From: Pelargonium nanum
Taxonomy: Eukaryota; Streptophyta; Magnoliopsida; Geraniales; Geraniaceae
Reading direction: 5' to 3'
Length of the DNA stretch: 24,360 bases
Assembly: GCA_036897485.1 (NCBI GenBank)
Contig: JAYMTF010001307.1
Span: 1 to 24,360 of the forward strand
A program made the translations under genes and the position numbers. The notes beneath the pieces were generated by a model. The model searched no databases and was not told where the DNA came from. It saw nothing but the letters and a program-made list of their open reading frames with translations. Of the stretch, positions 10,401 to 20,459 are shown piece after piece. The first letter of the stretch is position 1. The number at the start of each line of letters is the position of its first letter.

Positions 10401-11100
10401 CGGCGGCGGCCATGGCGGTCTCGCCGACTTGGGTGGTGAGGAGCTTGAGCTCGGCCAAGATTCGCGCGAGGACCGGGAAAGCGGTGATGGAGAGGGCTAC
10501 GCCCATGAAGACGAGGCATTGGGCGTAGCCCACCTTGTCCTCGCCGCGAACAACCTTGCGGAGGAGGAAGGTGACGGCGGCGCCGAAGAGGAAGGGGAGG
10601 GAGATTCCGGCGAGGGCGATGCCAAAAGCCCGCCTTCCACTCCGGCGAATGGAGGAGAGATCGAGCTCGAGCCCAACTAGGAACAAAAAAAATAGAAGGC
10701 CAATACTAGCTACCGATTCCAAAATAGGCGTGCTCCATGAAGGGAACACTAGTTTTGTGAACTCTTTGTTTCGTCCCAATGCTGATGGTCCTAGTAGTAT
10801 TCCACCCTGTATTCATTTACATATAGATTAATGCACTAACAATAAGAAAATATATAATTTAATTGCTTCGAGTCTCGACTGTTACGTTTGCTGATAAAAA
10901 AGTTAGATTGTACATACAATGATCTCGGCGATGACTTTGGGTTGGCGAAAGGGTTTAAGGAGGAAGGTGAGGAGGCGGCTAATTAAAATGACTAGAGTGG
11001 TTTGGATGATGAGCAATGGGAAGGCATAGTTTAGAGGGTTATCGCCTTGCCAGGCTCCATCTGATGAAGTCTTCACTGTAGCACTTATGTTGAGAGACAT
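7466..11100 (-). CDS. Cation/H+ antiporter, CHX16-19 clade (gene 2)
   Basis: Four exons on the minus strand, 11100-10918, 10806-9790, 8753-7932 and 7831-7466, all phase 0, encode 795 aa; Arabidopsis relatives are about 800-820 aa. It is a CPA2-family exchanger expected to swap K+ (or Na+) for H+ in endomembrane or plasma membranes. Exons 1-2 hold the membrane domain (residues 1 to about 430): WQGDNPLNYAFP before TM1, GGILLGPSALGR (62-73), FLVGLELDL with conserved E108, AAAFNDVAAW with the N199-D200 pair of the transport site, and LMNTKGLVELI with K385. Exons 3-4 encode the last membrane helix and a soluble C-terminus with two USP-like parts, beginning at LRILACIHGP (about 452) and RVCLMVFSG (about 634), plus ELGPIGNILAS near the end. 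Donor/acceptor pairs are ATT|GTATGT..CAG|GGT, AAG|GTTAGA..CAG|GTA and AAG|GTAAAA..CAG|GAG. The tail linker is about 31 residues shorter than in gene 3. No frame breaks were seen. Confidence 0.93.
8754..9789 (-). other. Long intron 2 of CHX gene 2
   Basis: A 1036-bp intron, strongly AT-rich. It contains no supportable gene; a 66-codon frame at 9458-9658 is hydrophobic low-complexity AT sequence. It sits at the same codon (LNIGKEKK|VLNDE) as intron 2 of gene 3 (15492-16321, 830 bp), but I see no clear sequence similarity between the two introns. Confidence 0.85.
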
Positions 11101-11169
11101 TGTTGAGTGATGAGTGAGGTTTTGGGGACGTGTTGTGTTGGATCCAATTTTTGTGGAGGTTTTGGTGGG

Positions 11170-11177
11170 CTTTTATA
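11170..11177 (-). promoter_or_regulatory. TATA box of CHX gene 2
   Basis: The minus strand reads CTCTATAAAAGCCC, with TATAAAAG 70 bp upstream of the ATG, which predicts a short leader of about 40 bp. Gene 3 has the same CTCTATAAAAG at nearly the same distance, so the core promoter was probably inherited from the common ancestor. Confidence 0.75.
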
Positions 11178-11404
11178 GAGTGGATGATGTGTGCACTATA
11201 GTTTGTGGACTTGAATTGAATGCTTCTTCATCATTGGTTTGGTTAATGCTTGGAGAGAGACTGCATAGTGCTTTGCTGCCGAACTGTGTGTCATTTTTTG
11301 GGAGATGCCATGGTGCATGGTTCTTCAACAAAGTTATTGGAAGCACAAGTCGGGTTACAATCGGACGCCCAAATATATTTTTGGAAGTCATACCTTACAC
11401 TTAA

Positions 11405-12130
11405 TCCTTACTAGGGGGTAAATTATAAGGTTCTTAAAAATATCTCGGGTCACTCTTCTAAGACTTTATGTTTCGCCGGGTCACTAAGGTTTTCTCACAT
11501 TTTTTGAACATTGGGATGCTACCTAAAAACAGTAGGCACTTCTAAGAGATCCACTCCACCCCGAGATGCTTGAGGGACATGCATGCTAGAGCTCTCAAGC
11601 TCGCCCGTCTAAGTATGATGGCGCGCCCAGGAGATCAAAGTTCAAACACTCAAAATATGGGCCTCATAGCGGACCAACATCACTAATGACCACCCACACG
11701 ACAACATATACTTGATTTGTAAGTATAAATATTATTTTTTTAGTAAAAGAAGGAAATCCATACTTTCTTTCTCTCTAAATTTTATTAAAAAATCATTTCT
11801 ATTGAGTTGTGATGATTTGGATTTCCCCAAAGATAACGAAATCTTACTCTCACATCCGAGGTAGTTTTCCAAATATACACCCGAATACCCATTGTGCAGG
11901 CTTAAGTAACCCAAAAGTATGCTTTAAGCATCCTGCTCCACCCTCAAGAACCACTTCCAACTTCATTTCTCAAAACTCTAGAGTTAGAATATTTACAAGA
12001 AATGTTACTCACGATAACAAAACGATAACAAAATTTAGTGTGTCAGTTTAATCGAGTCAAGAGAAATTCATCATTTCTAATATCATATACAAATGAGTAT
12101 GTGAACATACTTTTTAGTCATTTTGGAAAG
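11405..12130. other. Intergenic DNA between the two CHX genes (left part)
   Basis: No gene seen. 11440-11700 has moderately GC-rich patches (for example GATGGCGCGCCCAGG at 11619-11633) unlike its neighbours and may be a decayed element. About 11701-11755 resembles 13267-13320 (ACAACAT..., TTTGTAAGTA-AAATA, then TAAAAG-AGG or TAAAAGGAG), hinting at two remnants of one dispersed repeat. Confidence 0.35.
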
Positions 12131-12157
12131 AAAAAAAAATCCAACAAAATTTAGTGT

Positions 12158-12268
12158 GCAAGATATTGTTAATTTTTAAACATTACACCTTTTGGTGGAT
12201 ATTTGTAGATGGCAAGATATTGTTATTTTTTTAAAACATTACACCTTTTGGTGGATGTTTGTATATGG
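12158..12268. repeat. Tandem duplication of a 54-57 bp unit
   Basis: GCAAGATATTGTT, a T-rich run, AACATTACACCTTTTGGTGG and ATNTTTGTANATG occur twice back to back (from 12158 and from 12212). The two copies differ mainly in the length of the T run and a few substitutions. The preceding ACAAAATTTAGTGTG also has an earlier twin at 12028-12042. Confidence 0.85.
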
Positions 12269-12321
12269 CGAGCTAAATTGTTGCTCACTAACTTTGCATC
12301 AACTCAAATATTAATTCGAGG

Positions 12322-12515
12322 ACCAATGCATGTTGGGACACGTGGTTAAAACGCTTTGAATTTTTTTCTGAGGTCTGAAGTTCGAGTCTCCTTGTCGACG
12401 GTATGTGGTGGGATTTGTGGGGTAGGGTTTAGAGTGACGCTCCATTCGAAGAGTGAGAAACATTGTTACTTCGAGTATGATGTCCCGTTGTTGAAAAAAA
12501 AATAAAAAAATAAAA
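12322..12515 (+). mobile_element. Complete tRNA-derived SINE with target-site duplication
   Basis: A non-autonomous retroposon transcribed by RNA polymerase III. An A-box-like TGGTTAAAACGC lies at 12343-12354 and a B-box-like AGTTCGAGTCT at 12379-12389, about 25 bp apart, a tRNA-like layout. The body ends in an A-rich tail interrupted by T (12494-12515). It is flanked by a 16-bp direct repeat, AAATATTAATTCGAGG (12306-12321) and AAATATTAATTCTAGG (12516-12531), with a single mismatch, which marks the insertion. It has no coding capacity. Mobilisation would depend on a LINE enzyme encoded elsewhere. It shares its head with the decayed copy near 575-700. Confidence 0.88.
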
Positions 12516-12531
12516 AAATATTAATTCTAGG

Positions 12532-14050
12532 GCATCTATTTCATCAATTTTAATGGGTCCATCAAGGGAGAAAAAAATAGGATTCTTTATTCATTGCAAC
12601 TATTTGTGTCCTTTAGTTAGGGAGGTATATTTCTATATTTTCTTAATTTGTCTCCACTGTCTTATGACTTATACCTTTCACTACAGAATATATTGTAGAG
12701 TTAATGCCTTAAAATCTTGATACGAATAACAGTCCAAGTTCTTAAAAAAAATTCTACCAAATCATCTTCTTCCTTCTTTTCGCAAACTTTAAGCTAATAG
12801 CATTTACAAATGTGGCCATCTCTTCACCAATTAATATCTTTCAAAAGTAATTTTTTCTGGAAAATTTGGTTCTTGTTTACGGATTCTTTTGGCACAATAT
12901 TGACGAATAAAGTAATTGATTAAAGTTTTATGAGGAATAATCAATTTGTTTTGTGCTTATAGAATCTTAAAATATATACAATGATTGATGATAAGTTATA
13001 ACTTCATTTTATAATAGAAATACATTTGTGAACAACTTATGTGATAGAGAGGGATTGTGTTATACGCTAACAAAATAATTGCAAGTAAAGAGGACAAATG
13101 ACGAAACGACGCGTGGCGTTTGAACGTCATGTTGGTACTCACTATCTAATGGTCGGATGTTGATAGCTTCAGAGCATTTTGAAAAGTTTGTAGACACGTC
13201 AGCTGTGTAATGACTCCTTGGCAGTCAAGCTCGAGGTGTTGGTTCAACATGGCACGTATCGACATCACAACATGATGGACTTAGTTTGTAAGTAAAAATA
13301 CGTCTTCCTTGGTAAAAGGAGAATGACTCATTCCTTATATTGAAAATTTTTTCTCCCTCGATGCTCTCTAAAAATTCTCCTTACCAAGGTATTTCGGATC
13401 ACTCAGAGTATATTTTTATTCTCATGCTTGAAACAGGTTATTAGGCACACACTCGAGTCTCTCAAACGGTGTGCAACCCTTGTGTTAGGCTCCAAAAGGC
13501 AGAAACTCAAGATTAAAGACTCAAACCTCCAACTCTGTTTTTCATAACTCCAAATTTATATTATTTTCAAGACAATCACTCTTATACATGTACAAGAAGA
13601 TGAAAATTTCTAATATGCTTCATTTTTGCTTCAAAGAGGAACAATTAATTTTTTCTCCTCTTCTTTATTGATGAGTTGATGCGAGATTGACGAAGATTCC
13701 AGACTCCACATTCCACTTATTTTTGTGTGTAAAATGATGAAATTAACTGTAGGCATGGCCCGTTTAGCCTGTGGGTTTTATGATATATTGCTCAATAACA
13801 CTACCTTTCATGACCTGATAATCTTAATAATCACAACACTTAAAAAGAAAACCAGTAGTGTGTAGCTAAGCCCACATCAAATATTCAGGACAGTAGGCCA
13901 GGCTAAAAACTTTGCTCTTACGGTGACCATTCTTTAATTTCCTTCAATTCAGCTCAGCCGATCCTGAGCTTATACAACATATAAACAATTAGGCACAGAT
14001 TTGAAACTTTTAGCAGCAGCTAGCAAGTAGCTAGCTACCCTTATATACAC
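12532..14050. other. Intergenic DNA between the two CHX genes (right part)
   Basis: AT-rich with no supportable gene. It contains a few ACGT cores (13126, 13196, 13255 and 13300, approximate) and the second member of the weak dispersed repeat (13267-13320). The last few hundred bases before 14050 would include the distal 3' flank of gene 3. Confidence 0.45.
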
Positions 14051-14053
14051 ACA

Positions 14054-14059
14054 TTTATT
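14054..14059 (-). terminator. Candidate polyadenylation signal of CHX gene 3
   Basis: AATAAA on the minus strand, about 25 bp after the gene 3 TAA stop. It is a perfect match to the hexamer but close to the stop, so other downstream signals may also be used. Confidence 0.4.
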
Positions 14060-14083
14060 GTAATATGTTTCAATTACACATTG

Positions 14084-17000
14084 TTACACAAAATCATTAA
14101 CCATCTCTCCGGCGGTGTTACTTGGGGACGCATCTTCTTTCCCACTTAGACGCTGCGACACCGGAGTCTCCTCCAAGTGGTCCAAATCATGCTGTTGAAT
14201 CACAAGTACAGAAGACACCACGCCGTGGCTCGACGAGGCCAACACGTCTCCGATAGGCCCTAACTCGGCGTGCTCTGCGTGCCGGTCCGCCAATCCCGCC
14301 ACCATCGACGACGGAAACCGCCCCTTCCCCACCACGATGAGCTCATAGTTTCCGCCTCGTCCGATCGCCAACACCTCCTCAATGATGTTAGTACTCGCCT
14401 TCTCTCCGTACTCCGCCATTCCTTCCCATTTCTCTTTAAATTCCTTCAATGCCGTCTCATCAAAATCCTGATTGATTCAAATAAAAGAATATAGAGTATC
14501 AGAAATCTGAACCATTATAAATTTTAGCCAAGAGACAAACAAAATGGATCCGGACAGAGAAATATTTAGTTTTTACCAGTTCTATTTCTCTGTTCATTGC
14601 TGCGGTGGAGAAGCTGTAGTTGTTTTCTCTGTTTTTGTGTGGTGAGGGTATAAGCGTAATTCCATCTGTATTTTTTGCTACGAATCTCACAACGGTCACT
14701 TTTACTGCCGGGTGCTCCGCCATCCTCCCGCCCAACTCCAACGCCTCGCGGTCGTCGGGCCCACCGAAGAACAAGATACACACTCTCTGGGCCACAGCAA
14801 CTGTGGGCCCGGGTGTTTGGGCCTCATTTCCGAATCCACGGTCCACAAGCAACGCGACCGAGCACGGAGCATTGTTGAGCACCCTCTGATTGACTCCTCT
14901 CCAGCCATGGCCCACAGTCTCCATGCTCTCCTCGCCCTCTCCTCTCCACTGCTTGTGAAACGGCAGTATGATCATCGTCACCTTCTTGTCGTCCGCCACG
15001 TGGCAAATGTCCTCGTGCATGGTGGACAAGGCGGAGATGGCGGTTGTGGGCCGGACCGAGACTCGGCCCAGCTGGCTGTAGGCCTGGAAGGCCCCAGCCA
15101 CCGCGTCGTGCCACTCGCCGCGGCGGAGGCGGTTGATGAACGGGAAGCCGTTCTTGCGGGCGCGCTGGACCATGATGATGGACGAGGACCGTTCCGTGAG
15201 CTCCACGAGGTGCATCACGAAGAGTTTCAAGATTGACTTCTTGGTGCTCCTTGTTGACTCGATGAGGCTGATCAGGGACGGCACGTTTCCGGGACCGTGG
15301 ACACAGGCGAGGATGCGAAGCTCGTCGCTGCTAGGCTTGTCGGTGGTGGAGAAATCGCGAAGCTTGCGGTGCGTGCTCGTCGAGACGCCTCCTCGGGCCG
15401 GTTTGTAGATTGCCATGACCGTTGGGGTCGTGATGAAGGTGGTGAACAGAGCCATGAGAACCAAAATAGCAAAGGTCTCATCATTTAGAACCTGCCAAAC
15501 AATTATCAGTATACTACTTAGTACAGTGTTGCTGAGATGGGCCATCATGGGCCCAAAGTATCAACTTGGCCCACAAGAATTGTCAACGCATATGTAATCT
15601 AAATATTGCACATATAAATGTATAATATTAGTGAGTTTATTGCATGTCAATTAATTTGACTATTTGGCGTGGAAAAATACAATTTGTCATTCTTGTGTAT
15701 AGTGAATAGATGATTTTTTAGAAGATAAAATATTCAATGATCCTATAGCCAAATTGATTTTTCCATTGTTCCTTTCAAAAAAAAAATTGATTGTTCCAGT
15801 GTTAGAAAGTCAAGCTTGCCAAAATATGTTTACGGATTCCTGTACTCCAAAAATGTTGACCCACCAATTGTATTGATGCGATAATAATTATAACAATAGA
15901 GTTTACAGTCTGTATAATTAGAACAATAAAATAGGTCAATTATCAATAGCAGCGTTCATAACAATCTAATGTAAAATATTAGATAAATGCATAATAATTA
16001 GTAGGAAAATAATTTAATATAAGAATTATTTTTACTTCATACCTAATCATGACAGAAGCAACATTTGACAAATTGAGCATTTAATGAAACAAAAATGTGT
16101 ATCGTATTTAGCTTTTAACGTTACCCAAACTAAAATATTTTTAATGTATCTCAGTCAATGTCCTTAAAAGATTTCTTTGTGACTCCTCTGGTTAAGGAGT
16201 AATAATATTTTTTTCCCAGAGAAAATGAGGTTCATGACACAATTGAAATAAAATGCATAATGATAGATTGATAGTACTTAATTATATTATATAAATGAAT
16301 TAAAATTAAAATAGTACTCACCTTTTTCTCCTTGCCAATGTTGAGTACGATGAGCTCCACCAACCCTTTAGTGTTCATGAGCACACCTAGCGTCAGCGCC
16401 TCCCTCACCGGAATCAAGAAAAACAAGGCCACCACGAACGTGCCGAGAATCTTTCCGGCGCAGGCCGTTGAGATCACCAGCGCCAATAAACCCCACGCCG
16501 TCCCGCCTCGGATCTTCGTCACGTTGGTCTTGAGCCCACTAGACGCAAAGTACAGTGGCAGCAACAAACCGGACACAAAATCTTCAATCCTCTCAATCAA
16601 CCTCTCCGAAAACACTCCACCTTTCGGGATCGTAAGTCCGAACACAAAAGCCCCGAAAATCGAGTGGATTCCGATAAAATCGGTCATGAAACCGGACACC
16701 ATTACGCCGAGAAGCGTCAAGCAGATATAGGCCTCGTTGACCACGTCGTGCTCCGGCGAGCACCGGTGCGCCACCCACTTCATGGCGGGTCGGATGCAGA
16801 TCATCATAAAAGCAACGAAAGCGACACCGCATAGGAGGACCCATACGGATATCAACGGGCTCTTCTTCGCCCCGCCGTCGCCATCTCCGGCGAGTGCGAC
16901 GGCCAGGGCGAGAAGTATCCACGCCGCGACGTCATTAAAAGCCGCCGCGGCCATGGCGGTCTCTCCCACTTGAGTTGTGAGGAGCTTAAGCTCGGCCAAA

Positions 17001-17610
17001 ATGCGGGCCAGAACGGGGAAGGCGGTGATGGAGAGAGCCACACCCATGAAAACCACGAACTGGGCGAACCCGACTTTGTCCGCCCCGTCCACGGTTCTCC
17101 TAAGAACCATTGCGACTCCAATGCCGCAAATGAATGGGAGGGAGATCCCGGCTAGTGCTATGCCGAACGCTCTCCTCCCGCTTCGTCGGATAGAGCTCAG
17201 GTCGAGCTCTAATCTGACGAGGAACAAGAAGAAAAGCAGACCGATACTCGCAACAGACTCGAGTATCGGCATGCTCCATGAGGGGAATATCCTGTGCAAG
17301 TACTGCTCGTTCCGTCCTAGAGCCGATGGCCCCAGTAGAATCCCACCCTGAAAAATAAAACAATATTAAAACACTTTTATACTAATTCAACTATTCCTAG
17401 ATTACTTGTAATAAAAGTATCTAAACGTACGATAATCTCAGCAATGACTTTAGGTTGTCGGAGAGGTTTGAGAAGGAAGGCGAGGAATCGACTGAGGACG
17501 ATGATCAGAGTGGTTTGTATGATGAGGAGAGGGAAGGCGTAATCCAGAGGATTGTCGCCTTGCCAAGCGCCGTTGGAGGCGGTTTTAATGGCAGTTCCGT
17601 TCACCGCCAT
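14084..17610 (-). CDS. Cation/H+ antiporter, CHX16-19 clade (gene 3)
   Basis: Four exons on the minus strand, 17610-17431, 17347-16322, 15491-14577 and 14467-14084, all phase 0, encode 834 aa. It is a tandem paralogue of gene 2, with the same domain order and introns 1 and 2 at identical codons (AEII|GG and EKK|VLND). Membrane-domain landmarks: GGILLGPSALGR (61-72), the TM helix FLFLVRLELDL with E107, AAAFNDVAAW with N198-D199, and LMNTKGLVELI with K387. The USP-like C-terminus starts at LRILACVHGPGN, continues through VCILFFGGPDDREALELGGRMAEHP, and ends with ELGPIGDVLASS and SVLVIQQHD. Unlike gene 2 it keeps a linker (ITLIPSPHKNRENNYSF and following) before exon 4, as Arabidopsis clade members do. 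One oddity is Arg at residue 105, where gene 2 and relatives have Gly. Expected role is K+/H+ exchange in pH and cation balance of endomembranes. No frame breaks were seen. Confidence 0.93.
15492..16321 (-). other. Intron 2 of CHX gene 3
   Basis: An 830-bp AT-rich intron with donor AAG|GTGAGT and acceptor TGGCAG|GTT. No gene or recognisable element inside. Confidence 0.85.
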
Positions 17611-17683
17611 ATCTTAATATTTGGGAGTGTAGAGAGCCAGATAGGCTTATCAGTTGATGATGGAAGAAAAGGAAATGATGAGC

Positions 17684-17691
17684 CTTTTATA
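17684..17691 (-). promoter_or_regulatory. TATA box of CHX gene 3
   Basis: The minus strand reads CTCTATAAAAGGC, with TATAAAAG 74 bp before the ATG, matching gene 2 in both sequence and spacing. The leader would be about 45 bp. Confidence 0.75.
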
Positions 17692-17699
17692 GAGGTAGA

Positions 17700-18840
17700 G
17701 GAAGGTCAAGACTTGTGCAGGTGTTTTTGCTATTTTTGTCAACGTGATATTGTGAGTTCACGTATTTTCTTGAATGTCCTAAAGGTAATTTTCGCTTCCA
17801 TTGCATGTGAGTATTTAAGTTGATGGCGTGTATGATATATTGGGTCTTTGACACTCATTATTTATTTATTGAATAACATAGTTCATTGTATTTGTTGCTA
17901 TTAATGTTGAGAAATGTGGATTTGCACTGTTTCATTACCGGAAAATATAGTCTATTTTGGCGTTATCATTTATTCCCAATAGAAAAGAAAGTCCAAGAAG
18001 ATCTCTTTTGCCAATTTAATTTGAAAGTTTCAAGGTCTATATTTATTGTTCTTTCACATAAAGGGCTCATATTTTTTAACACATAAAATACTACTGAAAA
18101 TGAAAATTCAATCTTTTTTATATGTAGTTAGCTTATAGGCCATCAATAATTTGTAATCTATCTAACACACATATTTCACATTTTTATATAATGATATTAA
18201 CTCGATATATATATGGTACAACTATCTTAGCATGAATTTATGGCTCGCAACGCATGATTTATAAATTATATTATACATGTGCATATTTTAACTTGGTTAC
18301 ATCGTTGATAAAATAATTAATTTGTCATGTCATATCAATTGACACGTTATTTTGTATAATATTTTGAGAATATAACATTCCTCTAAATTACTTTTTGTTT
18401 AATTATGTTAGTAAAATAACTTGTAGATGCTTACTTTGCTATACTAAATACAGTGAGAACATGTACACATATAAACTATACCGGTAAAAAAAATTGCGTC
18501 AATTTTTTTAAAAGTATAAGTTATTTTAACTTCTTTCTATGCATTCTTTTCATGTTCTAATCATGTAAGTCAACCTTTCTTGTTTATCAAAAAAAGTCAA
18601 CCTTTCTAAAATTTTAATTTTGTTAATTTATTCGTTAGTAAGAGTTTCTGATATAGAAGTAATCGAAATTTCATATTCAGAAGCTGAGCGCACGTTTGAT
18701 TGGTTCGGAGGAGTCTTTTACTTTTAAAAGCATCACGTTTACTTATTTGTCTTACGGGTGATCAAATTACAAAATTGCCCCCGACGACTAGAAGACAAGA
18801 GCAAACTATCAATTAACAGGGATCGAGGACAGAAATTTGA
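17700..18840. other. Upstream region of CHX gene 3, no gene seen
   Basis: AT-rich DNA with only short spurious frames. This is the proximal promoter region of gene 3. No repeat family is recognised. Confidence 0.5.
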
Positions 18841-18847
18841 TTTATAT

Positions 18848-19160
18848 GACGTGGCATATAGTAAATTTTGATTGGATCAAATGGCAAAATATTAACTCAA
18901 TGACGTAAGCTTGGTAACGCGTCCGAGGCACAGCGTTACACGTGTCCCTTGGCTTTGGGCAATTGACAGCTCGTGCATGATGGGATTGAGGACATTTAGG
19001 TAATTATGAAATTCTTTAATTTTAAGGTTACAAATTCAAATTTCCTAGGAGCTGGGGTGTTTGTGGGCAACACGTAACGTCCACGTGTCTTAAGGATAAT
19101 ACTAATATATATATTAAGATTTGAAGTATACCATACAAGTCAACGTTAGCGACACGTGAC
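18848..19160. promoter_or_regulatory. Cluster of ACGT-core (ABRE/G-box-like) elements
   Basis: Eight ACGT cores lie within about 310 bp: GACGTGGC (18848), TGACGTAA (18901), ACACGTGTC (18938), CACGTAACGT (19071, two cores), CCACGTGTC (19081), CAACGTT (19141) and GACACGTGAC (19151). Several fit the ABRE/G-box consensus bound by bZIP factors in ABA and stress responses. The cluster is 1.24-1.55 kb upstream of the gene 3 ATG, with no other gene visible to the right, so gene 3 is the only visible candidate target. Activity is inferred, not shown. Confidence 0.45.
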
Positions 19161-19313
19161 TGTTTAACTGAGATGCTTAACTAGGAGTTTGATTATTAAT
19201 TACTTTTTATGTCACGAAATAATTGTGCATTTTTTAATAAGAATATGTTAATTAGAATTTTATAAAATTACTCTAGTTAGATCGTGCTCTTATTGTGTTG
19301 AAATTTATCGGAT

Positions 19314-19475
19314 GAGGTTGATCCATATCTTTGGGAGCACAGCGTTCAAAATTTTGTTGATAAAATTAACTTATTATTCTAAAAGCACCACAATTGATTT
19401 TTTAAAAGCGAAGTTGACTCATATTTTTAGAGGCACAGCGATTGAACGTTTATAACGAGGTTGACTCATACCTTC
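19314..19475. repeat. Short degenerate repeats (GAGGTTGACTCATA... GGCACAGCG)
   Basis: GAGGTTGATCCATATCTTTG, GAAGTTGACTCATATTTTTA and GAGGTTGACTCATACCTTC start at 19314, 19410 and 19457. The first two are followed by GAGCACAGCG and GAGGCACAGCG, then a TTGAACGTT-like or TTCAAAATTTT-like piece. GAGGCACAGCG also occurs at 18925-18935 inside the ACGT cluster. Confidence 0.6.
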
Positions 19476-19479
19476 TATG

Positions 19480-20170
19480 TATGTACCCAACCCTCCAACT
19501 CACTCGGGTCCATTGCTGCCTCACGCCCTCTCGCTGCCCCGCCCCAAGCTCCCTCCCTACTCATTCGATACCTTGACTATCATTGCTGCATCACAATTAA
19601 TCTTTGCCGATCCTTGACTTATTGGACTTTTAATTTCATTTGAAAAAAAAAGAAGAAATTATCAATTGTTTGAGATCGAAAAACTTTTATTAAATTTGTG
19701 AAGGTAGTACCGAATAGTGGTGATGATTATTGACGAAGATTCAAATGATTGATTAATGCATTATTGCCCATAATATATTAATTGACAGTATATTCGCATT
19801 AAACCTAAAACCTGTAAATTAAATAAATTATAGATGATGCGGTTCATGAGTCATGACTAGCTATCAAGATTCAAAACTGATATTAAAATGCATAGTGTCT
19901 GATAAAGTTTTAGCTGTCTTATCTTTCATAAGTCAATATATATAAAATCGAACTATTAATTATTCAGTTATGAAAAGACTGTTAGGTATAGTTTAATCGA
20001 ACATTTATTTACATATATCACATATAGTTTAAATTGAAAAAAAAAGATGAAATTGAGAATTCGATAGATATATTTATATATAAAATATTTAAATTTTATT
20101 ATTATCCAAAAGTCACCATTAGGAGAAGTTTGTCTAACAACCTTTAGGTTCGGGACAAAATAAATGTGTG
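19480..20170. other. Intergenic DNA, no gene seen
   Basis: A C-rich patch (about 19489-19565) is followed by AT-rich sequence. A 60-codon frame across the C-rich patch has no recognisable features. Confidence 0.45.
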
Positions 20171-20178
20171 ATCATTTA

Positions 20179-20250
20179 ACATGTTATATACATATTATCT
20201 ATAAAAAAACATGTTATATACAATCTATAAAAAAAAACATATTATTTATA
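20179..20250. repeat. 30-bp AT-rich tandem repeat
   Basis: ACATGTTATATACA followed by ATCTATAAAAAAA is repeated at 20179 and 20209, with a third decayed start (ACATATTATTTAT) at 20237. It looks like slippage-type local expansion. Confidence 0.75.
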
Positions 20251-20459
20251 ATAATAATATAAAAAAAATCAGAGTTTGAGGTAACTTTTTAGATAGCCAA
20301 CTGAAAATAAAATTGAATTCTAAATGTTTAGTGTAGAAATAGCTAATTAAATCTGAGTTATAATCACCTCGCATCATAGTTAACTAGCATTCATAGTGAA
20401 ATTAGTATTTTGCGTTTTTCTAGTAATGACATACTCTCAAATCATATGATCAAGTTCGG

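Noticed and set aside
12343..12400. A functional tRNA gene
   Set aside because: The A and B boxes are SINE-type; the sequence cannot form the acceptor stem or anticodon arm of a tRNA.
14712..15236. 174-codon plus-strand frame opposite CHX gene 3
   Set aside because: A shadow of the GC-rich exon 3 on the other strand; no independent domain.
1292..17610. A functional ARF-GAP/CHX gene cluster
   Set aside because: The genes act in different processes, have opposite orientations and separate promoters; nothing beyond adjacency links them.
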